Shown one piece after another: positions 1 through 8,405 of a stretch of DNA of 64,000 nucleotides. The stretch spans positions 806,001 through 870,000 of the forward strand of contig CAWKKW010000002.1 of the NCBI GenBank assembly GCA_963850345.1, given 5' to 3'. The notes beneath the pieces were generated by a model. It was not told the origin of the DNA. It searched no databases and was given only the letters and a program-made list of their open reading frames with translations. The stretch is from CAWKKW01 sp963850345 (GTDB taxonomy: Bacteria > Acidobacteriota > Terriglobia > Terriglobales > Acidobacteriaceae). The translations under genes were made by a program, and so were the position numbers. Each line of letters opens with the position of its first letter. The stretch's first letter is position 1.

Positions 1-917
1 TCCCGAAAGGTCTTACTGGCTTCGCCGATCGTCACAGCAACCGAGACAGCGAGACAACGCTGGCCTGCGCATCCAAACGCGCTATCGCTGATAATCTGTG
101 TGGCTGATGCCATATCTGCATCCGGCAGCACGATCACGTGATTCTTGGCGCCGCCCTGGCACTGCGCGCGCTTACCCTGCGCGCTGGCACGAGCGTACAC
201 CGCACGAGCGACCGGCGTTGAACCAACGAAGCTGATGGCTCGCACCTTCGGGTGATCGACTAGGGCCTCGACTGCCTCGATGCCACCATTCACCAGGTTA
301 GCCACTCCAGCCGGGAGACCCGTCTTCTCAAGTAGCTCGAACGCCCGCTTCATCGTCAGCGGAACTCGCTCGGACGGTTTGAGCACCAGCGTGTTTCCTG
401 TCGCGATTGCATAGGGCAGAAACCAGAACGGAATCATTCCCGGGAAATTTGAAGGTGTAATTACGCCCACCACACCGAGTGGCTGCCGAATCATGATTTC
501 ATCGATACCGCGCGCTACGTCTTCGAGGTTGTAGCCCTGCATCATCATCGGAATGCCGCAAGCTACCTCCACATTTTCAATAGCGCGGCGCAGCTCGGCC
601 TTAGCCTCGGTGAATGTCTTTCCGTTCTCGATCGTGATAATGCGACTTAGCTCGTCCAGGTGTTCCTCGAGCAGCGCTTTCAGCTTGAACAGGGGCTGGA
701 TGCGATCCTCGGGCGGGGTTCGACGCCACTCGGGGAATGCCGCGGCCGCTGCTTCCACGGCTCTCGCGATATCTTTGGCGCCACCCATGGGTACGGCCGC
801 AATGGCTTCTCCCGTTGCGGGGTTGATAATCTCCCGCGTGTCGGGTGCGAATGAGTTCTCCCACTTGCCGTCGATGAAGTTAGGAACCGTTCCAATCTGC
901 ACTTCCGCCATGCCCAT
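1..917 (-). CDS. mmsA: CoA-acylating methylmalonate-semialdehyde dehydrogenase, 3' end outside window
   Basis: This is the N-terminal 305 residues of an aldehyde dehydrogenase of the MmsA/IolA type, which oxidises (methyl)malonate semialdehyde to propionyl- or acetyl-CoA with NAD+ and CoA in valine, thymine or inositol breakdown. Seen: the reading frame stays open to the window edge, the NAD-binding motif TPSNFPGMIPFW lies near residue 150, FVGSTPVAR near 230, and the catalytic cysteine is Cys288 in GQRCLAVS. The GQRC context and the conserved FPGMIPFWFLPYA segment favour the CoA-acylating subfamily over ordinary ALDHs. The ATG at 917 is preceded by GAGGTAAG at good spacing; a second ATG at 911 is possible. 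The family is about 490 residues, so roughly 185 are missing. It diverges from a MerR-XRE-cupin regulator, which may control it. Confidence 0.93.
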   Translation of the reverse strand, partial: MGMAEVQIGTVPNFIDGKWENSFAPDTREIINPATGEAIAAVPMGGAKDIARAVEAAAAAFPEWRRTPPEDRIQPLFKLKALLEEHLDELSRIITIENGKTFTEAKAELRRAIENVEVACGIPMMMQGYNLEDVARGIDEIMIRQPLGVVGVITPSNFPGMIPFWFLPYAIATGNTLVLKPSERVPLTMKRAFELLEKTGLPAGVANLVNGGIEAVEALVDHPKVRAISFVGSTPVARAVYARASAQGKRAQCQGGAKNHVIVLPDADMASATQIISDSAFGCAGQRCLAVSVAVTIGEASKTFR

Positions 918-1045
918 GGACTTACCTCGCTTTGATCTCGCGGCAAAGATAGCCGCCGCTTCGCCATTCAAACGGAGAGCCTACATTCTATCCGCAAAGC
1001 TTGCTCCCGTTGCGCATGAAGAATCGTGCTACCGCCCGCACAATA

Positions 1046-1082
1046 AGCGGCTCCGCTAAGCAGGGGTCCACCGGAAATCCGG
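1046..1082. promoter_or_regulatory. Two short inverted repeats between mmsA and the regulator
   Basis: The 218-base divergent intergenic region holds two perfect dyads with 5-base arms and a 2-base centre: AGCGGctCCGCT at 1046-1057 and CCGGAaaTCCGG at 1071-1082. They sit where a repressor or activator of the divergent pair would bind. That they are operators of the neighbouring regulator is only an inference from position and symmetry. Confidence 0.3.
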
Positions 1083-1135
1083 ACTTCCGAGATCTGCGCA
1101 ATCACTGTAGTATCTAAAATCGTCAATCTTGAGCT

Positions 1136-1978
1136 ATGTCTTCGAATACACAAGTCGAGGTAGCGAGGCAGCGCGGCGGCCCGAGCCTGCGCCTCAGGAT
1201 TTCTGATGTATCGCGAATGCTGAATATTAGCTCATCGACTCTGCGGCAGTGGGAGAATGCCGGACTCACTTGCCCATTGCGCACAGAGAGCGGCTATAGG
1301 ACATACTCCCATGCTGATGTTGAGCACCTAAAGCAGATCCAGAAACTCCGCATCGAAAAGAACCTCAACATAGATGCGATCCTTCATCTGCTCTCTCAGC
1401 GAAGGAGCCACAAGCACGACGCCAAGCCGACCAAGGCGGGCACCGCGAACGTCGGCCAGCAACTTCGACGACTGAGAAGGGCGCGCAGGTTGACTCTGTC
1501 AGAGGCTGCAGGCGGAGCCAGGTTATCGGCGGGTTTTCTCAGCGGACTTGAGCGCGGGCAGGTCCACGCATCGATCGCGACCTTGCAACGACTCTCCGTC
1601 TTCTACGACACAAATGTTCTCTCGTTCTTTGGAACGACCAAAAAGACGGTCAAGCTCGTACGTCCGGAGGAGCGGAAAGAGATCTCCGCTGAAGCAGGAG
1701 TCCACATGCAGTTGCTGACCTCCGGCCGAACGCAGATGGAGCCGCATCTCTTTCGACTTGATCCTGGGGCAACCAGCGGAGGTTCCTACCACCACGAAGG
1801 AGAAGAATTCATCTTCGTCATCAGTGGAACCTGCGAGATCTGGCTCGATGAAGTTGAACACTACCACATCGAGGCGGGGGACAGTCTCTATTTTGCGAGT
1901 TCTCAAACCCACCGCTGGAGCAACACAGGTAAGGAGCAGGCGATCTTGCTGTGGATCAATACTCCACCTACCTTTTGA
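1136..1978 (+). CDS. Transcriptional regulator with MerR, XRE and cupin domains
   Basis: The 280-residue protein carries three recognisable modules. Residues about 20-88 are a MerR-type winged helix (ISDVSRMLNISSSTLRQWE, then the wing GYRTYS). Residues about 106-163 are a second, XRE/HipB-type helix-turn-helix (LRRARRLTLSEAA, then FLSGLERGQ). Residues about 205-275 are a cupin_2 fold with the metal-site pattern HHEGEEF and a later His in SQTHRWSN. XRE-cupin regulators usually sense a small metabolite in the cupin; adding a MerR domain gives two DNA-binding modules in one chain. It diverges from mmsA, suggesting control of semialdehyde or amino acid catabolism, but the ligand is unknown. Domain assignment is firm; target is inferred. 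Confidence 0.85.
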   Translation: MSSNTQVEVARQRGGPSLRLRISDVSRMLNISSSTLRQWENAGLTCPLRTESGYRTYSHADVEHLKQIQKLRIEKNLNIDAILHLLSQRRSHKHDAKPTKAGTANVGQQLRRLRRARRLTLSEAAGGARLSAGFLSGLERGQVHASIATLQRLSVFYDTNVLSFFGTTKKTVKLVRPEERKEISAEAGVHMQLLTSGRTQMEPHLFRLDPGATSGGSYHHEGEEFIFVISGTCEIWLDEVEHYHIEAGDSLYFASSQTHRWSNTGKEQAILLWINTPPTF

Positions 1979-2969
1979 GACGCTTTACTCCTTCGATACT
2001 TGTCGCAGGACAGGGTTAGGCTCGTTACGCTGCCCTGGCTGCTATGCCTTCGACGCGGCACATCTGGGCGGCGACACCCAACTTCGACAGCTTTCCGACT
2101 TCAAAGGAGATGAGCTGGTTCGGAAGATCCTGGCGGTGGTCGATGAGCATCGTCCGCTGCACGTTTCGCTGGTCGGTGGTGATCCTTTGGTCCGGTATCG
2201 CGAACTGGATTCACTGCTGCCGCAAATGGAAGAGCGAGGCATACACACCCAGGTCGTGACCAGCGCCTTCCGTGTCATTCCGGTCGAGTGGAATCGCTTA
2301 AAGAAGTTGAACGTGGTGGTATCGGTCGACGGGCTGCAGCCGGAGCACGATAAGCGGCGTAAACCGGCGACCTACGAACGGATTCTTAAGAGCATCTCCG
2401 GTGCAAACGTAACCATACATTGCACGGTCACATCGCAGATTGCCGTTCGCCCTGGATATCTTGACGAATTTATGGAGTTTTGGAGTCAAAGGCCCGAAGT
2501 GCGAAAGGTGTGGTTCAGCATCTTCACTCCGCAGCGAGGAGCCTCCGATCCAGAGATACTCACGCCAGCACAACGGGCGTCGGTCATCACGGATCTGAAA
2601 CGACTGCGAAAGCAACATCCCGTTCTCGATATGGCTGAGGCCCTGATACGGGAGATCGCGTCGCCTCCAAAGAACCCCGAAGACTGCATCTTCGCCTGAA
2701 CCACGATCACGATCTCGGCTGACCTCAAGACCAAGATTACGCCGTGCCAGTTTGGTGGCGAGCCGGATTGCGAACAGTGTGGCTGCGTCGCCTCGATCGG
2801 TCTCTCGGCTGTGGGCCATCACCGGGTCGCAGGCCCGCTCACTGCCGAGCAGATCTTCAAAGCCTCAGATCGAATTGGGAGAAACTGGCGCCGATTCACA
2901 CAAAAGATGTCTCAGATTCCGGAGCGTACACAACGGCCATCGCCGTCATTCAATATTCTGGAATCGTGA
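1979..2969 (+). pseudogene. Decayed radical SAM protein with SPASM-like C-terminal cluster
   Basis: Read in one frame from just behind the regulator, this stretch encodes a radical SAM protein: LRCPGCYAF, then HVSLVGGDPLVRYRELD (the GGEPL motif), then VVSVDGLQPEHD, and at the end CQFGGEPDCEQCGC, a cysteine cluster typical of an auxiliary Fe-S site. Three lesions are visible. The N-terminal region before the CxxxCxxC motif is missing, the frame running straight out of the regulator gene. The first cysteine of CxxxCxxC reads Gly (GSLRCPGC, GGC where TGC is expected). A TGA at 2697-2699 interrupts the frame, after which 89 homologous-looking codons follow to a TGA at 2967-2969. A radical SAM enzyme cannot bind its 4Fe-4S cluster without the first cysteine, so I call it a pseudogene. 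Its substrate is unknown. Confidence 0.8.
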
Positions 2970-3071
2970 GTCACTGCAAGTAAATAGCAGTCCTCGAGAA
3001 AGTAAGGCTTTTGCCTCGGCGGCTTCGATGGCTTCCGGGGCAAATGGCTTTTAGCGGTCCGAAGATCCTTC

Positions 3072-5549
3072 CTACTCCGATCGCAACGCCGTGACCGGAT
3101 CGATGCTGGCTGCACGTCTCGCCGGGAGAGCGCTCGCGGCGATCGCCACTCCGGCCACTCCCAACGACGCGAACACATAGCTCAAGATGTCGTAAGGCTT
3201 CACACCGTAAAGCGAGGAGCTCAGCACGCGGCCGACGACGCCGGCAAGCGGGATGCCCACGGCCACGCCCACCGCTGTCAATAGCAGGCTCTCGCGCAAC
3301 ACCATCCACACCACCTCTCCGCGCTGAGCGCCAACCGCAATGCGCACACCGATCTCGACAGTGCGATTGTTTACACGATACGCCAGCGCCCCATACAGGC
3401 CCGTCGCAACCAGCACGATCGCGAGCACACCGAAGAAACCAGCCAGCCTTGCAAACAACACTTCTCTCGAGATCGTCGTATCGAACTGCTCTCGCTGTGT
3501 GAGCGGCTGAATGAGGGGTAGATTCGGATCCATCTGCTGAAGAGTCTTTCGCGCGGCCGGCAAGATTGCCAGTGGTTCTCCATGGACGCGCATCTCAACA
3601 TTCATTGCGCCGAGCACTGGAATCTGCGCATACATATACCACGCCATCGGAATCGGCTCTTCATTGATGCTGCGATATTTGTGGTCCTTCACAATCCCGA
3701 CCACCGTCATCTGAAAGCGGCCGTCGTCCGTGCCGATCGTGTGACCAAGCGCATTCTGGTTCGGCAAAAAGCGTTTGGCAAACTGCTCGTTGATGATGCC
3801 CACATGTTCAGACGAAGCTGTATCAGAATCCGCGAAATCCCGGCCGGCTAGGATGGGCACGCCCAACGTGTGAAAGAATCCGGGCCCCACCACATTGCTG
3901 CGGACGGTTCTTGACGTTCCGTTCGCCACGTCGGGCATCTTGCCATCTACCATCATGTCGCTGTTTTCCGACCACCACGACCCAATGCGCTCCTCCATAA
4001 TGGTCACCGACTCCACGCCTGGCAGACCACCGAGCTTTCGCATCATCTCACGGTAAAACAGAACACCCTTCGCAACGGAGGGGACGGGCGGGTTCACTCC
4101 AAACACCACCAGCCCATCCACCTGCATTCCCAAATTTGTATGTTCCAGGTTGCGCAGGGTTCGAATCAGCAATCCCGCGCCAACCAGCAACACCACACAC
4201 ATCGTCATCTGGATCGCTACCACAGCCCTCCCGACGCGCGACTTGCCCGCATTGCTATTTGAAGTCGCAACCGAGGTCTTCAGCGCCAGTGCCGGACCGG
4301 CCGAGAGCGCAATCCGCATAGGGGCCAGCCCAAACAGAATTCCTGCGAGCACTAGAATACTCAATGTGAACCACAGAACCGTGCTATCGGGAGCCAGGCT
4401 CGACTCAATGCGCGCCCAGCGCCCCAGCGCTGTCGTTGTGACAGCGGCGAAGATCCAGGCCAGCGCACCGCCTATGGAAACTAACAACAAGCTCTCCGTC
4501 AACAACTGGCGAAACAACTCCCGACGACTCGCGCCCAACGCAGACCGCACCGAAAATTCGCGCAGCCGGTTCATGTTCCGCGCGAGCAGCAACATGGCCA
4601 CATTACTCAATGCAATTACCAGAACCAGGTTAACCATGGCCATCAGTATCTTCAGAGGCTTGCCGTACTGGTCGTCATACCCGGGAAAGCTTTTGGCTGC
4701 CTCGAGACTCAAGGTAGGCGGCTTCTCCCCCGGCTGCGGCTTGCCCAAGCCCACGTACGCAGCAGATTGAAATGTAGATTGCAGTTGCGCAACCGCTTGT
4801 GACTTGCTCACACCAGGAGACAGGCGCCCGATCAGCCGGAGGCACCACCACGTTGGCTTCGCCAGATATGTTTTGCCGTCCTCCGCAGGGTTGCCCCAGG
4901 CATTCAGTTCCACGCGGTCCTGCAAAGGAAGCCAGAAATCCGTGGACTGGCTAGCTTCCAATCCTTCAAACCCTTCCGCAGCAACGCCCACAATCGTGAA
5001 TGCATTGCCGTTCACAAACAGGGTCTTACCCAGCACATCCGGACTCCGCCCAAACCGCCGCGCCCAATATCTGTAACTGATCACGGCGATAGGTGCATGC
5101 GTGAGTTCATCCTGCTCTGTGAAGCCGTGGCCGTTCGCGATATGCACGCCCAAACCGGAAAAGAAGGTGCCGCTGACCATGTCCCCTTCTGCCTCTTCGG
5201 GCGCCGCACCAACCCGCACGGCAACTTTGCCTCCAGACAATGGAACATAGGCAATCACAGGCGAAAGTCCGCGACTCTGGTGGCGCAACGCGTCATATAC
5301 GGGATAGGAGAATGTCTCTTGCGAATCCACGGTGCCTGTGCCGCGCGGCGAGTTCGACGTCCTCAGGTAGACCACGTGATTGGGATCGGAGACCGGCAGC
5401 GATCGAAGCAGCACCGCGTTCATTACGCTAAAGACTGCGGTGTTGGCGCCGATTCCCAAGGCCAGCGTCAGCACGCAAACCAGGGAAAACGTCGGCGCCT
5501 TCCTTAGCTGGCGGGCGGCGTACCGAAGATCATTGAGGATTGCGTGCAT
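3072..5549 (-). CDS. ADOP family duplicated ABC permease
   Basis: The 825-residue membrane protein has the MacB_PCD/FtsX layout twice. It begins with the short cytoplasmic segment LRYAARQLRKAPTF and a first membrane helix (CVLTLALGIGANTAVFSVMNAV), followed by a large periplasmic domain, three helices around residues 305-425, then a second copy of the periplasmic domain and three C-terminal helices ending near TALRSE. This architecture with an ARQLRK-type start is the acidobacterial duplicated orphan permease (ADOP) family. MacB relatives work as mechanotransmission pumps for peptides or lipoproteins, but ADOP members usually lack a fused or adjacent ATPase, and none lies next to this one; an unlinked adaptor/ATPase pair sits at 33500-35776. 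Substrate unknown. Confidence 0.93.
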   Translation of the reverse strand: MHAILNDLRYAARQLRKAPTFSLVCVLTLALGIGANTAVFSVMNAVLLRSLPVSDPNHVVYLRTSNSPRGTGTVDSQETFSYPVYDALRHQSRGLSPVIAYVPLSGGKVAVRVGAAPEEAEGDMVSGTFFSGLGVHIANGHGFTEQDELTHAPIAVISYRYWARRFGRSPDVLGKTLFVNGNAFTIVGVAAEGFEGLEASQSTDFWLPLQDRVELNAWGNPAEDGKTYLAKPTWWCLRLIGRLSPGVSKSQAVAQLQSTFQSAAYVGLGKPQPGEKPPTLSLEAAKSFPGYDDQYGKPLKILMAMVNLVLVIALSNVAMLLLARNMNRLREFSVRSALGASRRELFRQLLTESLLLVSIGGALAWIFAAVTTTALGRWARIESSLAPDSTVLWFTLSILVLAGILFGLAPMRIALSAGPALALKTSVATSNSNAGKSRVGRAVVAIQMTMCVVLLVGAGLLIRTLRNLEHTNLGMQVDGLVVFGVNPPVPSVAKGVLFYREMMRKLGGLPGVESVTIMEERIGSWWSENSDMMVDGKMPDVANGTSRTVRSNVVGPGFFHTLGVPILAGRDFADSDTASSEHVGIINEQFAKRFLPNQNALGHTIGTDDGRFQMTVVGIVKDHKYRSINEEPIPMAWYMYAQIPVLGAMNVEMRVHGEPLAILPAARKTLQQMDPNLPLIQPLTQREQFDTTISREVLFARLAGFFGVLAIVLVATGLYGALAYRVNNRTVEIGVRIAVGAQRGEVVWMVLRESLLLTAVGVAVGIPLAGVVGRVLSSSLYGVKPYDILSYVFASLGVAGVAIAASALPARRAASIDPVTALRSE

Positions 5550-6336
5550 AGCAGGCTCCGGAGCACTATCAGAAAGTTCAATCCTCTCACCAGCACCTCA
5601 CGGGCCATAACAACCAAGCCGCAAGATGCCGCGGAAGCCCGCATTTCTGCAAGTGTCGCGGCCGGAAGGGTCGTAGAACTCATCAAAACCGGACACATCC
5701 GTACGATTCCGAACAGCCGGCGATCCGGCACGCAACCTGCGGCCGCTCGCTTTCATCAGCAGACGACGCCTCGACCCGCAGTACTCGCGTGACCGGCTAC
5801 TCGCGACCCGAAGAAATCATGAAACGATCCCGCACGCACCAGCACCATCTCGCAGCAGAGAACATCGTCCCTGCGAAGAAGGCCGAACCACCCGGCGAAT
5901 GGACTCCAGCCAAACCAGGCGGGTGCATTCGCCGGGGTCTGCGTTTGCGCGCTCGCGCCTAAGAGAGCCGCCGCTATCTGCTATCTCCATCAAGGCTGGG
6001 CAAAGCTCATTGAAAGCTTTCCTGCCTTGATACTCTCTTCGAAGCACGAATGTTAGCCAGCCCTCAGCCCAGTCAGATAGAAAGCCACACTGACAGCAGC
6101 GACGAAGCCGCAAATCATTGCCCGCAAATAAGTTCCTATATTACCTAAGGTTTCCACAATCGGTTCGATATGCAGGTTGTTAGCAACCTCCTATCTCGTT
6201 TGTGCTTCCTAAAAGGCGAGTCAATGCACGTTTAATGAGGGCTCTTCCCGGGACGACCCAAATGCGTGACTCTAAACTTCACTCACTCCATCTGTGAGTA
6301 CCGGGCCAACAGTCCTTATGAAATGGGAGAAGTGAA
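5550..6336. other. 787-base stretch without a recognisable gene
   Basis: I find no open frame here with family resemblance or a good ribosome-binding site. Two small hairpin-capable repeats lie near the downstream gene: AGGTTG-TTAG-CAACCT at 6174-6189 and ACTCAC-N7-GTGAGT at 6281-6299, the latter ending about 38 bases before the next start codon. They may belong to the leader of the YidB-like gene. Confidence 0.4.
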
Positions 6337-6753
6337 ATGAGTTTGCTCGACGCTCTGCAAGCCCTATCAGGTGGCGGTCAGTCAAGTACGCCCCAAGGTG
6401 GTCATGTTGCTGTAAGCCAGGCCCTCTTGCAGGAGGCAGATCAGCACCCCGGTGGACTAGCTGGGATGCTTGATGGCTTTCGACAGAATGGGATGGACCA
6501 ACATGTGAACTCGTGGATGGGCCCGCAGCAGAATCAAAGTATTACTCCCGACCAGGTACAGCAAGGCATGGGATCGGATCTGGTTACAAGAATTGCGGAG
6601 CGGGCCGGCATTTCACCTGGCATAGCGAAGAGTGCGTTAGCGGTTGCGCTCCCAATCGTAGTTTCTCATCTGTCCCAAGGTGGTCAACAACAATTACCCT
6701 CTCAAGGTGGTTTGACGAGCATCGCGTCGAGTTTGCTGTCACGCGCTCTGTAA
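6337..6753 (+). CDS. YidB-like DUF937 protein
   Basis: The 138-residue protein resembles the YidB/DUF937 family: a short N-terminal helix (MSLLDALQALSGG), the central segment ending in WMGPQQNQSITPDQVQQGMGSDL, and a helical C-terminal half with repeated Gly/Gln-rich links (LPIVVSHLSQGG, LTSIASSLL). No enzyme motif or signal peptide is visible. Family function is unknown, although homologues are often induced by stress. It stands 46 bases upstream of a GlsB-like membrane protein on the same strand, so the two are probably co-transcribed. An AAATGGGAGAAG segment precedes the ATG and gives a good ribosome-binding site. Confidence 0.85.
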   Translation: MSLLDALQALSGGGQSSTPQGGHVAVSQALLQEADQHPGGLAGMLDGFRQNGMDQHVNSWMGPQQNQSITPDQVQQGMGSDLVTRIAERAGISPGIAKSALAVALPIVVSHLSQGGQQQLPSQGGLTSIASSLLSRAL

Positions 6754-6799
6754 CTCGCCCCATGAACAGTAACAAACACTTAGCTAACAGGAGATAGAG

Positions 6800-7060
6800 A
6801 TGTTTATTATCTGGTGGATTATAGTCGGTCTGATCGCGGGCTGGCTCACTGGCAAGTTGATGAGCGGTGGTGGATACGGCGCGGTCATGGACATCGTGAT
6901 CGGCATCATCGGCGCAATCGTGGGCGGCTTCATCATGCGTTCGCTTGGCTATTCTGGCTCCGGTGGATTGGTCTATACCATCGTGGTCGCGGTCATCGGC
7001 GCGGTCATTCTCACCCTCTTGCTGCGTCTCATTACACGTGGCCGAGTTCGTCAGATATAA
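6800..7060 (+). CDS. GlsB/YeaQ/YmgE family stress-response membrane protein
   Basis: The 86-residue protein is almost entirely membrane-embedded: three helices with glycine-rich turns (IWWIIVGLIAGWLTGKLMSGGG, then DIVIGIIGAIVGGFIM, then IVVAVIGAVILTLLLRL), matching the Transglycosylase-associated (GlsB/YeaQ/YmgE) family. The WLTGKLM motif is the family hallmark. It sits in the inner membrane; homologues are general-stress induced but have no proven biochemical activity. A strong AACAGGAGATAGAG site precedes the ATG. It follows the YidB-like gene closely and is followed by a long hairpin, suggesting a two-gene stress unit. Confidence 0.93.
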   Translation: MFIIWWIIVGLIAGWLTGKLMSGGGYGAVMDIVIGIIGAIVGGFIMRSLGYSGSGGLVYTIVVAVIGAVILTLLLRLITRGRVRQI

Positions 7061-7077
7061 GGCTCGCTAGATAACTT

Positions 7078-7130
7078 CGCAACGACGCTGGAACCGACAC
7101 GACTCGCGTGTAAGTTCCAGCGTTATTGCG
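7078..7130 (+). terminator. Long hairpin after the YidB-GlsB pair
   Basis: The arms CGCTGGAAC (7086-7094) and GTTCCAGCG (7114-7122) pair perfectly, and outside them CGCAA (7078-7082) pairs with TTGCG (7126-7130). It lies 18 bases behind the stop codon of the GlsB-like gene. There is no T-run, so it may stop transcription weakly or protect the 3' end. The rest of the gap up to 7383 shows nothing else I can name. Confidence 0.55.
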
Positions 7131-7370
7131 TTACACTTTCCGCTGTCCACCCCTCTTTCCACCCCCCTTCTCGATTCTCGGGTCCTGTTACTCCTTACAT
7201 CCTTGCCTGCCGCCCTGGCAGGCAGCAAATCCAGACATGCCGCCATCGTATCTGTCAGGCTGCGCAGACCTGCTCGTGTTCTGCCAGCGCGACCCACATC
7301 AATCCAGATCCGAGGAAACCTCGGACCTCCTGAAGCAAGCCGACTTAATAATGGCCATCTACCGAAGAGA

Positions 7371-7378
7371 AGAGGAGA
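7371..7378 (+). promoter_or_regulatory. Ribosome-binding site that sets a TTG start
   Basis: AGAGGAGA stands 5-6 bases before a TTG at 7384 in the frame of the first aldo/keto reductase. The only nearby in-frame ATG (7351) has no comparable site, so TTG is the better start. Confidence 0.6.
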
Positions 7379-7383
7379 AAGCC

Positions 7384-8391
7384 TTGCCCTCACAAGCTTC
7401 CAGCGGAAATCACACCGCCATACCTATGCGTCCGTTTGGCAAGAGCGGCGTGCAGATTTCGGCTCTCGGACTTGGAGGGCACCATCTGGGTCAGGCCGAA
7501 GATCAGAAATCCGCGATCGAACTCGTTCGGGGTGCCATAGACGCTGGCGTAAACTTCTTTGACAATTGCTGGGAGTATCACCGCGGCAAGAGCGAAGTGT
7601 GGATGGGCGCGGCGCTCAAAGGCTATCGCGAAAAAGTATTCCTCATGACCAAAGTATGCACGCATGGTCGCGAGGCCATGGTTGCGACCCAGATGTTAGA
7701 GGAGTCGCTGCGTCGCCTTCAGACCGACCATCTCGACCTCTGGCAAATTCATGGCGTCTCCTTCGACAATGACCCTGAGTTGTTCATTCGACGCAACGGC
7801 GCTGCGGAAGCGATGCTCAAGGCGAAGAAAGAAGGCAAGGTTCGCTTTCTCGGCTTCACCGGCCATAAAGATCCGCGCATCCATCTCAAGATGCTCAATA
7901 TCGGCTTCGAATGGGATTCGGTTCAAATGCCGCTAAACGCGTTTGACGCCACTTCCACATACAGTTTCGAACGCGACGTTTTGCCGGTGCTCAAGCAGCG
8001 TGGGATCGCGGCCCTCGGCATGAAGCCGATCAACGGTCACGGTGAGCCCGTAGAGAAAGGCGCACTCACGGCCGAGGAGGCTCTTCGCTACGCCATGAGC
8101 CTGCCGGTCGCCACCACCATCACCGGCATGGAGAAGCGAGACGTCCTGATGCAAAATCTGGGTATCGCTCGGGGCTTCACGCCGATGAGCGCCGCGGAGA
8201 TGGACGCCTTACGGCAGCGTTGCCGTCCTCTCGCCGCCGATGGGCGCTTTGAACTCTATAAGTCGTCGTTGAAGTACGATAACCCGGAGGCACGCCTCGC
8301 TCATAACTTCCCACTCGACATGCAACAGGCAGAGGTGAAGGAAATGATGAGCGCGACTGAGAACACCGGCCACCCGTTCCCTAAGAGCTAG
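7384..8391 (+). CDS. Aldo/keto reductase
   Basis: A cytoplasmic NADPH-dependent aldo/keto reductase of about 335 residues, reducing carbonyl compounds to alcohols; the substrate cannot be told. The AKR signature is clear: RPFGKSGVQISALGLGG at the N-terminus, the catalytic Asp and Tyr in FFDNCWEYHRGKSE, the Lys in MTKVCTHG, and the His in DLWQIHGV. The C-terminal region ATTITGMEK binds cofactor in this family. I place the start at TTG 7384 because of the AGGAG box just ahead; starting at ATG 7351 would add eleven residues not matching the family. It is 14 bases upstream of a close paralogue, probably a tandem duplication in one operon. Confidence 0.88.
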   Translation: MPSQASSGNHTAIPMRPFGKSGVQISALGLGGHHLGQAEDQKSAIELVRGAIDAGVNFFDNCWEYHRGKSEVWMGAALKGYREKVFLMTKVCTHGREAMVATQMLEESLRRLQTDHLDLWQIHGVSFDNDPELFIRRNGAAEAMLKAKKEGKVRFLGFTGHKDPRIHLKMLNIGFEWDSVQMPLNAFDATSTYSFERDVLPVLKQRGIAALGMKPINGHGEPVEKGALTAEEALRYAMSLPVATTITGMEKRDVLMQNLGIARGFTPMSAAEMDALRQRCRPLAADGRFELYKSSLKYDNPEARLAHNFPLDMQQAEVKEMMSATENTGHPFPKS

Positions 8392-8405
8392 GAAAAAACG
8401 TACAC

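Noticed and set aside
553..1059. Open frame on the plus strand overlapping mmsA
   Set aside because: The minus strand encodes a conserved dehydrogenase running off the window edge; the plus frame is its shadow.
2697..2699. Selenocysteine codon in the radical SAM frame
   Set aside because: The gene also lacks its N-terminus and its first cluster cysteine, so decay explains the TGA; I see no SECIS-like stem directly behind it.
2970..3071. Weak hairpin TTTGCC...GGCAAA between the radical SAM remnant and ADOP
   Set aside because: The stem has mismatches, a large loop and no T-run, so I did not call a terminator.
5817..6113. 98-codon open frame in the gap between ADOP and YidB-like genes
   Set aside because: Odd Arg/Cys-rich composition, no ribosome-binding site, no family resemblance.
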